Shown here one piece after another: positions 1 to 8,098 of a stretch of 64,000 nt of DNA. The first letter of the stretch is position 1; each line of letters begins with the position of its first letter. Made by a program: the position numbers and the translations under genes. This DNA comes from Perlabentimonas gracilis (GTDB taxonomy: Bacteria > Bacteroidota > Bacteroidia > Bacteroidales > Tenuifilaceae): positions 248,001 to 312,000 of the forward strand of contig NZ_JAANIG010000001.1 of the NCBI RefSeq assembly GCF_011174675.1, given 5' to 3'. Below the pieces are notes generated by a model, which was not told the DNA's origin, ran no database searches, and saw only the letters and a program-made list of their open reading frames with translations.

Positions 1-1
1 T

Positions 2-1216
2 GCCGAGGGCGATAAGGTTAAAGTTGGAACGCCTCTGTTTTACGACAAGTACCGTACCAGCATCTATTTTACCTCACCCGTAAGTGGTGTGGTACACCTC
101 ATCAGGCGTGGTGAGCGGCGCAAAATCTTAGAGGTTGTGGTAAAAACCGATAACTCTCAGGATTTTGAGGAGTTTGGTAGGTCTAACCCCAAGGAGCTAT
201 CGCGTGAGCAAGTGGTTGAAAGGATGCTGAAAGCAGGTCTTTGGCCTACCCTACGGCAAAGGCCTTACTCTATTATCGCTAACCCAGAAGATAAGCCAAA
301 GGCTATTCATATCTCTGGTTTCGATACATCGCCCTTATCGCCCGATTTAGACTTTGCGGTTAAGGACGAGGGCGAGGCTTTCCAAGCTGGAATTGATGCC
401 CTAAACCAACTTGCCGAAGGCAATGTGAACCTAAACCTAAATGCCGATTACCCCCCTAGCAGTGTTTACACCAAGGTTAAGGGGGTTAAGTTTAACTACT
501 TTTCAGGGCCGCATCCTGCAGGTAACGTGGGGGTTCAAATACACCATGTTGCCCCCATTAATAAGGGTGATTTGATTTGGGTGGTAAACCCCCTTGATGT
601 AATAATTATTGGACGTCTTTTCCTTCGAGGTATATACGATGCTACCAAGGTAATTGCATTGGCAGGTTCTGAGGTGCAAAAACCTCGTTACTTCATTGTG
701 AAAACTGGTGCATCCATTGCCAATATTATTGCCGATAATGTTACCAAGAACCCCGAGGAACTTAGGTTTATCAGCGGTAATGTGCTTACCGGAGCAAAAA
801 TTGAACCCGATGGATTCTTAGGCTTTTACGATAATATGGTTACCGTAATCCCCGAAGGGAACTACTACGAATTCTTAGGGTGGGCGCAACCGGGCTTCAA
901 AAAGTACAGCTTCACCTCGGCATTCTTGTCGTCGTTATTACCTGGTAGAAAGTACACATTGGATACGAACCTCCATGGTGGCGAAAGAGCCTACGTGGTT
1001 ACCGGACAGTACGAGAAGGTGCTGCCGATGGACATTTACCCGGTTCACCTTATCAAGGCAATTCTGGCCAAGGATATCGATAAGATGGAGAACCTTGGAA
1101 TATATGAGGTTGCCGAGGAGGACTTTGCTCTATGTGAGTACGTATGCACATCGAAAACTAATGTGCAAGAGATAATTCGCGAAGGGTTAGATTTGATGAT
1201 CAAAGAGCTGGGGTAA
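2..1216 (+). CDS. nqrA: Na+-translocating NADH:quinone reductase subunit A (5' truncated)
   Basis: The reading frame is open from base 2, so the gene starts left of the window; about 404 residues are visible of a family near 450. NqrA is the peripheral cytoplasmic subunit of the Na+-pumping respiratory complex and lies near the quinone site. Visible family signatures are the biotinyl-like beta segment EGDKVKVGTPLFYDK and TSPVSGVV followed by RRGERRKIL. GTG and ATG codons inside this stretch are not real starts because the conserved N-terminal sequence continues upstream of them. It is first in a tightly spaced nqrABCDEF cluster, with 54 bases to nqrB. Confidence 0.96.
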   Translation, partial: AEGDKVKVGTPLFYDKYRTSIYFTSPVSGVVHLIRRGERRKILEVVVKTDNSQDFEEFGRSNPKELSREQVVERMLKAGLWPTLRQRPYSIIANPEDKPKAIHISGFDTSPLSPDLDFAVKDEGEAFQAGIDALNQLAEGNVNLNLNADYPPSSVYTKVKGVKFNYFSGPHPAGNVGVQIHHVAPINKGDLIWVVNPLDVIIIGRLFLRGIYDATKVIALAGSEVQKPRYFIVKTGASIANIIADNVTKNPEELRFISGNVLTGAKIEPDGFLGFYDNMVTVIPEGNYYEFLGWAQPGFKKYSFTSAFLSSLLPGRKYTLDTNLHGGERAYVVTGQYEKVLPMDIYPVHLIKAILAKDIDKMENLGIYEVAEEDFALCEYVCTSKTNVQEIIREGLDLMIKELG

Positions 1217-1270
1217 CCTTCGTAAGTACAACAGTATAAATAAATATTTTGCACACATAAATACCGTATA

Positions 1271-2440
1271 ATGAAAGCACTACGAAGTTTAATTGATAAG
1301 ATTAAGCCAAATTTCGAGAAGGGAGGGAAGCTGGAGGCATTTCACTCCACTTTCGATGCGTTCGAAACCCTACTCTTTGTGCCTAACCATGTTACCGTTA
1401 AGGGAAGCCACATCCGCGATCATATCGATATGAAGCGTACCATGATAATAGTGGTTATGGCCCTCATGCCAGCCTTACTTTTTGGAATATGGAACGTAGG
1501 TTACCAGAATGCGTTGGCCACCGGAAGCGAGATAGCATTTTGGCCAATGGTAATGTATGGCCTCATTAAAGTATTACCCATAATTGTTGTTTCCTATGTG
1601 GTGGGGCTTGCCATTGAGTTTATATTTGCCCAAGTTCGTAAGCATGAGGTAAACGAGGGTTTCCTTGTTACGGGTATGCTAATTCCGCTTATTGTACCTG
1701 TTGATATACCCCTGTGGATGGTTGCTTTAGCCACTGCCTTCTCAGTAATTATTGGCAAGGAAGTGTTTGGCGGAACAGGTATGAATATCTTTAACCCAGC
1801 CCTGTTGGCTCGTGCCTTCCTGTTTTTTGCCTACCCATCGCATATGAGTGGCGATTACGTTTGGGTATCGGGACTAACCAAAGGCGAAGGTATAATCGAT
1901 GGGTTTTCAGGAGCAACCCCTCTGGCTAACGCAGCGGCCTATCAGTTCGATAAGATTCCGTCGGCTATGGATATGTTCCTAGGCATTATACCCGGTTCTA
2001 TTGGCGAAACCTCAGCCCTTGCAATTCTTTTGGGTGCGCTGGTACTTATTATTTCGGGTATAGGAAGCTGGAAAATTATGCTGTCGACCGTAGTAGGTGG
2101 GCTGGCCATGGGATTTATATTTAACGCATTTGCGGTTAACCCATTCATGGAGATTCCTGCTTGGCATCACCTTATCATGGGCGGTTTCGCCTTTGGAGCA
2201 GTGTTCATGGCTACCGACCCAGTTTCAGCATCGCAAACCGAAAAGGGAAAGTGGATATATGGTTTTTTAATCGGCCTGTTCGCTGTGCTGGTTAGGGTGG
2301 TAAATCCTGCTTATCCCGAAGGAATGATGCTGTCGATACTCCTAATGAATGCATTTGCCCCATTGATAGATCACTATGTGATTGAGGCTAACATTAAGAA
2401 ACGTAAGAAACGTGCAGCTGCCGCTGCCAAAATAAGCTAA
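1271..2440 (+). CDS. nqrB: Na+-translocating NADH:quinone reductase subunit B
   Basis: A 389-residue integral membrane subunit of the RnfD/NqrB family. It forms part of the Na+ channel and carries a covalently bound FMN and riboflavin in characterised enzymes. The FMN attachment motif SGAT is present with Thr at residue 216 (FSGATPLANA). Roughly ten hydrophobic segments follow a soluble N-terminus of about 50 residues. The C-terminus is short and basic/alanine-rich (KKRKKRAAAAAKIS). It sits between nqrA and nqrC in the standard operon order. Confidence 0.97.
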   Translation: MKALRSLIDKIKPNFEKGGKLEAFHSTFDAFETLLFVPNHVTVKGSHIRDHIDMKRTMIIVVMALMPALLFGIWNVGYQNALATGSEIAFWPMVMYGLIKVLPIIVVSYVVGLAIEFIFAQVRKHEVNEGFLVTGMLIPLIVPVDIPLWMVALATAFSVIIGKEVFGGTGMNIFNPALLARAFLFFAYPSHMSGDYVWVSGLTKGEGIIDGFSGATPLANAAAYQFDKIPSAMDMFLGIIPGSIGETSALAILLGALVLIISGIGSWKIMLSTVVGGLAMGFIFNAFAVNPFMEIPAWHHLIMGGFAFGAVFMATDPVSASQTEKGKWIYGFLIGLFAVLVRVVNPAYPEGMMLSILLMNAFAPLIDHYVIEANIKKRKKRAAAAAKIS

Positions 2441-2452
2441 AATGCCATAATC

Positions 2453-3175
2453 ATGAAGAAACAGAGCAATCTATACATATTCATGTACTCCTCGGTAATG
2501 GTTATCATTGTGGCAGCGCTCCTCTCGCTTGCATCCACAGCATTACGACCATTCCAAGAGAAAAACGTTGAAACCGAGAAACGGTTAGATATTCTACGAT
2601 CGGTTGGGAGAGCCAGCGATGTAGCCTCTGCCTCCAACAAGCACGATTACGTGGGCAATGAGTTTAACCAAGTGGTTGTTGAGCAGCTTGTGGTTAACAG
2701 AAAAGGTAATAGGGTAGAGGGTGTCGATCCCTTTACTGTGGACCTTAAGGTTGAGTTTGCCAAGCCAGAGGCTGAGCAGAACTTACCAGTTTATGTTGCC
2801 AAGCTCAACGATGGTTCCACCAAGTACATCCTGCCGTTGTTAGGCCGCGGGCTATGGGGGCCAATTTGGGGCTACATATCACTCAACGACGATTTTAACA
2901 CGGTGTACGGAGCATCTTTTGCTCATAAATCCGAAACTCCTGGCCTTGGCGCCGAAATTGCAAATGCTGATTTTCAGCAGCAGTTTAAAGGGAAGCAAAT
3001 TTTTCGCGATTCCAAATTCGTCTCCATCTCGGTGGTGAAGGGTGGGGCTAGCTCATCGGATCCTCACAGTGTCGATGCCGTTTCGGGTGGTACTATAACA
3101 AGCCAAGGGCTTGAGGATATGATCAAGGACTGCCTCATGGGCTACCAAGAATTTTTCAAAAAATCTAAAAACTAG
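2453..3175 (+). CDS. nqrC: Na+-translocating NADH:quinone reductase subunit C
   Basis: A 240-residue subunit with one N-terminal membrane anchor (about residues 8-29) and a periplasmic FMN-binding domain. FMN is attached by a phosphoester bond to Thr in the motif S-G-[AG]-T-x-T; here it is SGGTITS with Thr214, a Gly in place of the commoner Ala. The upstream motif ETPGLGAEI is also a family hallmark. Covalent attachment needs the ApbE flavin transferase, which is not in this window. It lies 12 bases after nqrB and 6 before nqrD. Confidence 0.96.
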   Translation: MKKQSNLYIFMYSSVMVIIVAALLSLASTALRPFQEKNVETEKRLDILRSVGRASDVASASNKHDYVGNEFNQVVVEQLVVNRKGNRVEGVDPFTVDLKVEFAKPEAEQNLPVYVAKLNDGSTKYILPLLGRGLWGPIWGYISLNDDFNTVYGASFAHKSETPGLGAEIANADFQQQFKGKQIFRDSKFVSISVVKGGASSSDPHSVDAVSGGTITSQGLEDMIKDCLMGYQEFFKKSKN

Positions 3176-3181
3176 ATAGTA

Positions 3182-3844
3182 ATGAGCGTAAAGATTGAAA
3201 GCGAACCATTATTCTCGGCTAAGAACCTTAAGCTGATTACGGATCCAATAAATAAGAACAACCCCATTACCGTTCTTGTGCTGGGTATTTGCTCAGCGTT
3301 GGCGGTAACGGTTAAGCTGGAACCCTCGGTGGTGATGGCCATATCGGTAATTGCCGTTATAACTTTGGCCAATGTAATAACCTCGTTGCTGCGCAATACA
3401 ATCCCATCGCGAATTAGGATTATTGTCCAGCTGGTTATCATTGCCTCGCTGGTTATCCTTGTGGATGAGATACTAAAGGCGTTTGCCTACGATGTGAGCA
3501 AGCAACTTTCAGTATTTGTTGGGCTTATTATTACCAACTGTATTATCATGGGACGGCTCGAGGCGTTTGCCCTTGGCAACAAGCCTTGGCCTGCAGCACT
3601 CGACGGGCTGGGTAACGGTATAGGCTATGGTGTAATCCTTGTGATTGTAGGTTTCTTCCGCGAGCTACTTGGTTCGGGTACCCTTTGGGACTACAGGGTA
3701 ATCCCCGAATCGTTCTACATCAGCAACGGAGGGTTTTACGAGAACAACGGCTTGTTCATCCTGCCTCCAATGGCGCTAATTATTGTGGGTATAATCATTT
3801 GGATTCAGCGCAGCCGCACCCGCGAACTAATTGAAAACGAATAA
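3182..3844 (+). CDS. nqrD: Na+-translocating NADH:quinone reductase subunit D
   Basis: A 220-residue six-helix membrane protein of the NqrDE/RnfAE family. NqrD and NqrE are inverted homologues that hold an intramembrane iron centre passing electrons from NqrF to NqrC. The expected cysteines are present at Cys37 (VLGICSAL) and Cys120 ([10 protein letters not shown]). It begins 6 bases after nqrC and its tail overlaps nothing; nqrE follows after 17 bases. Confidence 0.96.
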   Translation: MSVKIESEPLFSAKNLKLITDPINKNNPITVLVLGICSALAVTVKLEPSVVMAISVIAVITLANVITSLLRNTIPSRIRIIVQLVIIASLVILVDEILKAFAYDVSKQLSVFVGLIITNCIIMGRLEAFALGNKPWPAALDGLGNGIGYGVILVIVGFFRELLGSGTLWDYRVIPESFYISNGGFYENNGLFILPPMALIIVGIIIWIQRSRTRELIENE

Positions 3845-3861
3845 TTCGAAATACTCTGGAT

Positions 3862-4479
3862 ATGGAAAACTTACTAAGTATATTCGTTAAGTCAATTTTT
3901 GTTGACAATATGATATTCGCATACTTTCTGGGTATGTGCTCGTACCTGGCAGTATCGAAAACCGTTAAAACATCAACAGGTTTGGGTTTAGCTGTAATAT
4001 TTGTGCTGGGTATCACCGTGCCGGTGAACTACATCATAAATAATTACCTGCTTGGCCCAGGCGCGCTTGCATGGCTTAGCCCCTCGCTTGTCGATATGGA
4101 TCTAAGCTTCCTCTCATTCATCATGTTTATTGCCGTAATCGCATCGATGGTGCAGCTGGTTGAGATGATCATTGAGAAGTTTTCGCCTGCGCTTTACAGC
4201 TCGTTGGGTATTTTCCTTCCTCTAATAGCTGTTAACTGTGCAATTCTTGGTGGTTCTCTCTTTATGCAGGAGCGCGAGTATGTAAATATTACCGAGGCAA
4301 CAGTGTTCGGGTTAGGCTCTGGTGTAGGATGGTTCCTTGCCATTGTGGGTATTGCTGCTATTCGCGAGAAGCTTAAGTACTCCAACGTACCGGCACCTCT
4401 TAGAGGGTTAGGTATCACCTTTATTATTACTGGCCTTATGGGTATTGCATTCATGACCTTTATGGGGATTAAGTTATAA
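3862..4479 (+). CDS. nqrE: Na+-translocating NADH:quinone reductase subunit E
   Basis: A 205-residue six-helix membrane protein, the partner of NqrD. The iron-liganding cysteines are at Cys26 ([10 protein letters not shown]) and Cys126 ([10 protein letters not shown]), matching the spacing in characterised Na+-NQR. Typical signatures such as [12 protein letters not shown] and [12 protein letters not shown] near the C-terminus are present. It lies between nqrD and nqrF with short gaps of 17 bases on each side. Confidence 0.97.
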   Translation: MENLLSIFVKSIFVDNMIFAYFLGMCSYLAVSKTVKTSTGLGLAVIFVLGITVPVNYIINNYLLGPGALAWLSPSLVDMDLSFLSFIMFIAVIASMVQLVEMIIEKFSPALYSSLGIFLPLIAVNCAILGGSLFMQEREYVNITEATVFGLGSGVGWFLAIVGIAAIREKLKYSNVPAPLRGLGITFIITGLMGIAFMTFMGIKL

Positions 4480-4496
4480 ACTGAAATCTATTCATT

Positions 4497-5756
4497 ATGA
4501 TACTTTTAACATCAAACTTTGTCATAATTATATCGGCAATTGCAGTGTTCCTCCTGGTGGTTAGCCTGCTGGTGGCAGTCCTGCTATTTGCCAAGAAGAA
4601 GCTTACCCCACAGGGTGAGGTTACCCTAACCATCAACGACGATAAAGAGTTGACGGTTGAACCCGGAAGCACGGTGCTTTCAACCCTTAGCAACAATGGT
4701 ATTTTTCTGCCCTCAGCATGTGGTGGGGGAGGAACCTGCGCCATGTGTAAATGCCAGGTTACCGAGGGCGGTGGAACAATCCTACCCACCGAGGTTGGTT
4801 TCTTTACTCGCCGACAGCAGATGGACAACTGGCGCTTGGGTTGCCAGGTGAAGATTCGTGAGGACATTAAGATTAATGTTCCCGAAGAGGTTATGGGCAT
4901 TAAGAAGTGGGAGTGCGAGGTGGTTTCGAACAGAAACGTGGCAACATTTATCAAGGAGTTTGTGGTGAAGCTGCCCGAAGGCGAGAAGCTCGACTTCCGC
5001 TCCGGTGGGTATATCCAAATTGATGTACCAAAGCTTGAAGTCGATTTTGCCAAGGATATTGATGTGGAGCCTGAGTTCCGCGACGAGTGGGATAAGTTCA
5101 ATATGTGGGATCTAAAGATGAAGAATACCGAGGAGACCTACAGAGCTTACTCCATGGCCAACCACCCTGCCGAGGACAATATCATCATGCTAAACATTAG
5201 GATTGCTACCCCACCATGGGATAGAGCCAAGAATGGTTTCATGAACGTGAACCCCGGAGTTTGTTCAAGCTTTATATTCTCTCGCAAGCCAGGCGATAAG
5301 GTAACCATTAGTGGCCCTTACGGCGAGTTCCATATAAAGGAAACCGAGAATGAGATGATGTTTATTGGTGGTGGTGCCGGTATGGCCCCAATGCGTTCGC
5401 ACATCTTCCATTTGTTCAACACTGTGAAAAGCGGACGCAAGGCTACTTTCTGGTATGGAGCACGGTCGCGCCGCGAGATCTTTTATGAGGAGCACTTCCG
5501 CAAAATTGAGAAGGAGTTCCCTAACTTCACGTTCAACATCGCTCTGTCTGAACCCAAACCCGAGGACAATTGGGATGGGCACACCGGATTTATCCATCAG
5601 GTAATTCTCGATAACTACCTCTCGAAGCACGATGCCCCCGAGGATGTAGAGTACTACTTGTGTGGCCCCCCTATGATGAACGATGCCGTATTTAAAATGC
5701 TTTACGACTTGGGTGTTCCCGATGAGATGATTGCATTTGACGATTTTGGAGGCTAA
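4497..5756 (+). CDS. nqrF: Na+-translocating NADH:quinone reductase subunit F (NADH-oxidising, FAD and 2Fe-2S)
   Basis: A 419-residue subunit that takes electrons from NADH. It has an N-terminal membrane helix (about residues 5-30), a plant-type ferredoxin domain with 2Fe-2S ligands Cys75, Cys81, Cys84 and Cys116 (ACGGGGTCAMCKC), an FAD-binding domain with RAYSMAN, and an NAD-binding domain with GGGAGMAPMRSH and CGPPMM. The C-terminus ends in FDDFGG, as in other NqrF. It is the last gene of the operon; a strong terminator begins 20 bases downstream. Confidence 0.97.
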   Translation: MILLTSNFVIIISAIAVFLLVVSLLVAVLLFAKKKLTPQGEVTLTINDDKELTVEPGSTVLSTLSNNGIFLPSACGGGGTCAMCKCQVTEGGGTILPTEVGFFTRRQQMDNWRLGCQVKIREDIKINVPEEVMGIKKWECEVVSNRNVATFIKEFVVKLPEGEKLDFRSGGYIQIDVPKLEVDFAKDIDVEPEFRDEWDKFNMWDLKMKNTEETYRAYSMANHPAEDNIIMLNIRIATPPWDRAKNGFMNVNPGVCSSFIFSRKPGDKVTISGPYGEFHIKETENEMMFIGGGAGMAPMRSHIFHLFNTVKSGRKATFWYGARSRREIFYEEHFRKIEKEFPNFTFNIALSEPKPEDNWDGHTGFIHQVILDNYLSKHDAPEDVEYYLCGPPMMNDAVFKMLYDLGVPDEMIAFDDFGG

Positions 5757-5776
5757 TCTTCCTACATAATATCTTG

Positions 5777-5804
5777 AAAAGCGTAGACCCTCTACGCTTT
5801 TTTT
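5777..5804 (+). terminator. Intrinsic terminator of the nqr operon
   Basis: An 11-bp perfect stem (AAAAGCGTAGA / TCTACGCTTTT) with a 3-base CCC loop runs straight into a T tract. It begins 20 bases after the nqrF stop codon and separates the operon from the GH97 gene. Confidence 0.9.
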
Positions 5805-5874
5805 ATTGACTTTACTGCACATGTTTCTATTGCATTTTGTAAATTGTGAGCCTTAACATTTTAAAACCAATGCT

Positions 5875-7992
5875 ATGCGGATTCTTAGTAGTGCTTTTTA
5901 CCTAAGCATCATATTTTTGATGCTTGTTGCTTGTGAGGCAACCGACAGTACATCAGTTAAATCGCCAGACAATAATATTGAGGTGAAATTTTTAATTGCT
6001 GATGAAGGGCAGGCTGCCTACATAATTTCTTATAAAGGGCAGCTGGTGATCGATACTTCTTATTTGGGTTTCGAGTTTACCAATATGCCATCGCTAGGTA
6101 GCAACCTTGAGTTGGTTCGATCCTCCAAAAAATCATTTTCCGAAACCTGGGAGATGCCCTGGGGCGAGCAGCGATTGGTAGATAATACCTTTAATGAGCT
6201 AGTAGTTACGCTCAAGGAATTGGCCGAACCAAAAAGAACATTTAGCTTAACATTTAGGGTCTTTGATGATGGTGTTGGGTTTCGATACTCATTCCCAGAG
6301 CAGGCTGGTATGAACGAGGTGCTAATTGCCGAGGAGAATACAGAGTTCAAACTAACCGGCAACCATACTTGCTGGTGGATTCCGGGCGACTGGGATATAT
6401 ACGAGCACCTTTTCACCAAATCTCCTTTTAGTGATATCGATGCGTTGAGCAAGCGTAATCATCCCAATTTGGCGCAAACTCATATACCCGTTAATGCTGT
6501 GAATACTCCGGTAACCATGAAAACCGATGACGGCCTATACCTAAGCTTTCATGAAGCAGCATTGGTCGATTACTCTGGGATAACTCTTAAGGTAGATGCT
6601 GAGAATAACTCGATGCGCAGCAACTTAGTTGGAAGCGATAATCAAAAGCATAAGGTAAAGGTTCAAACACCATTCAGCACCCCTTGGCGTACCATACAAA
6701 TTGCCCAAAGGGCTGGTGACCTGATTGAGTCGAACATAATTGTAAACCTAAATGAACCCAATAAGCTGGGCGATGTGTCGTGGATTGAGCCAACCAAGTA
6801 TGTAGGCATTTGGTGGGAGATGCACCTTGGTAAATCGACATGGGATTACGCCGCAACGCAGGATATGAGCACCTACATTGGGGCAAAGCCCCATGGCCGA
6901 CACGGCGCAACAACCGAGAACACCAAAAGGTATATCGACTTTGCAGCAGCAAATGGTATTGGGGCAGTGCTGGTTGAGGGCTGGAATACAGGTTGGGAAA
7001 GCTGGATAGGCACTGATGATCGTGAGGGAATTTTTGATTTTGTAACGCCATATCCCGATTACGATATTGAGGAGGTGGTTCGATATGCCAAATCAAAAGA
7101 TGTTAAGATTATTATGCACCATGAAACCTCGTCGGCAGTAACTACCTACGATCAACAGCTCGATACTGCCTACGCATTTATGCATCATCATGGTATGGAT
7201 ATGGTTAAAACTGGCTATGTTGGCACCATAATTCCCAAGGGCGAGTATCACCACGGCCAGTGGATGGTAAATCACTATATGCGTGTGTTGCAAACTGCTG
7301 CAAAGTACAAGGTGGCAGTAAATAGCCATGAGCCAATTATGGCAACTGGTTTACGCCGCACATACCCCAACGATGTTACTCGTGAAGGTTTGAGGGGACA
7401 GGAGTTTAATGCCTGGGCTACCGATGGAGGAAATCCACCAAACCATTTGCCTACGGTTGCCTTTACCCGAATGCTTGCTGGCCCAATCGATTTTACGCCA
7501 GGCATTTTTAATATAAAAATGGAGCCTTACCGAAACGATAATCAGGTGAACACTACGCTTGCACAGCAATTGGCTCTGTATGTTGTTATCTACAGCCCTT
7601 TGCAAATGGCTGCCGACTTACCCCAATATTACGAAGGACATCCCGCTTTCCAGTTTATTCGTGATGTTGGCGTCGATTGGGAACAATCCATAGTGCTAAA
7701 TGGTGAGGTTGGCCAATTTGTTACCATTGCAAGGCAAGAGCGCGATACCGAGCGGTGGTTTGTGGGTAGCATAACCAATGAGGAATCGCGTAATATCATC
7801 ATTAAAACGGATTTTCTCACTCCAAACGTTAAGTACAATGCCACCATTTATGCCGATGGTGAAAATGCCCATTGGGATTTGAACCCTACCAGCTTTAAAA
7901 TTGAGCAAGTTGTAATCGATAGCAACAGTGAGATAAAACTAAGTCTTGCCTGTGGTGGGGGTGCGGCAATTAGCATAGAACCAGTGGAATAA
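5875..7992 (+). CDS. GH97 alpha-glucosidase, SusB-like, inverting type, predicted lipoprotein
   Basis: A 705-residue glycoside hydrolase of family 97. The N-terminus is a lipoprotein signal with lipobox LVAC (Cys20). An N-terminal beta-sandwich (about 25-290) precedes a (beta/alpha)8 barrel and a C-terminal sheet. The catalytic residues of Bacteroides SusB (Glu439, Glu508, Glu532) have counterparts here at the same spacing: Glu417 in HHETS, Glu486 in NSHEP and Glu510 in GQEF. This points to the inverting alpha-glucosidase subgroup rather than the retaining one with an Asp nucleophile. No SusC/SusD pair lies nearby, so it is not part of an obvious polysaccharide locus. Substrate is inferred to be alpha-linked glucans. 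Confidence 0.92.
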   Translation: MRILSSAFYLSIIFLMLVACEATDSTSVKSPDNNIEVKFLIADEGQAAYIISYKGQLVIDTSYLGFEFTNMPSLGSNLELVRSSKKSFSETWEMPWGEQRLVDNTFNELVVTLKELAEPKRTFSLTFRVFDDGVGFRYSFPEQAGMNEVLIAEENTEFKLTGNHTCWWIPGDWDIYEHLFTKSPFSDIDALSKRNHPNLAQTHIPVNAVNTPVTMKTDDGLYLSFHEAALVDYSGITLKVDAENNSMRSNLVGSDNQKHKVKVQTPFSTPWRTIQIAQRAGDLIESNIIVNLNEPNKLGDVSWIEPTKYVGIWWEMHLGKSTWDYAATQDMSTYIGAKPHGRHGATTENTKRYIDFAAANGIGAVLVEGWNTGWESWIGTDDREGIFDFVTPYPDYDIEEVVRYAKSKDVKIIMHHETSSAVTTYDQQLDTAYAFMHHHGMDMVKTGYVGTIIPKGEYHHGQWMVNHYMRVLQTAAKYKVAVNSHEPIMATGLRRTYPNDVTREGLRGQEFNAWATDGGNPPNHLPTVAFTRMLAGPIDFTPGIFNIKMEPYRNDNQVNTTLAQQLALYVVIYSPLQMAADLPQYYEGHPAFQFIRDVGVDWEQSIVLNGEVGQFVTIARQERDTERWFVGSITNEESRNIIIKTDFLTPNVKYNATIYADGENAHWDLNPTSFKIEQVVIDSNSEIKLSLACGGGAAISIEPVE

Positions 7993-8043
7993 ATTATTAT
8001 AATTTGAACAGCCCATTAAACTTTTTTTCGCAGCAACACTCAT

Positions 8044-8076
8044 AAGGTAGGGAGTTTTTCCCTACCTTTCTTTTTT
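8044..8076 (+). terminator. Intrinsic terminator after the GH97 gene
   Basis: A 10-bp perfect stem (AAGGTAGGGA / TCCCTACCTT) with a 5-base T-rich loop is followed by TCTTTTTT. It lies 51 bases after the GH97 stop and just before the M14 peptidase gene. Confidence 0.88.
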
Positions 8077-8098
8077 CCTAACCTAAACACCCTAACCT

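Noticed and set aside
4469-5101. Minus-strand frame of 210 codons opposite nqrF
   Set aside because: Serine-rich shadow of a strongly conserved gene; no domain.
6674-7096. Minus-strand frame opposite the GH97 gene
   Set aside because: Low-complexity shadow of the GH97 coding strand, which has all catalytic residues.
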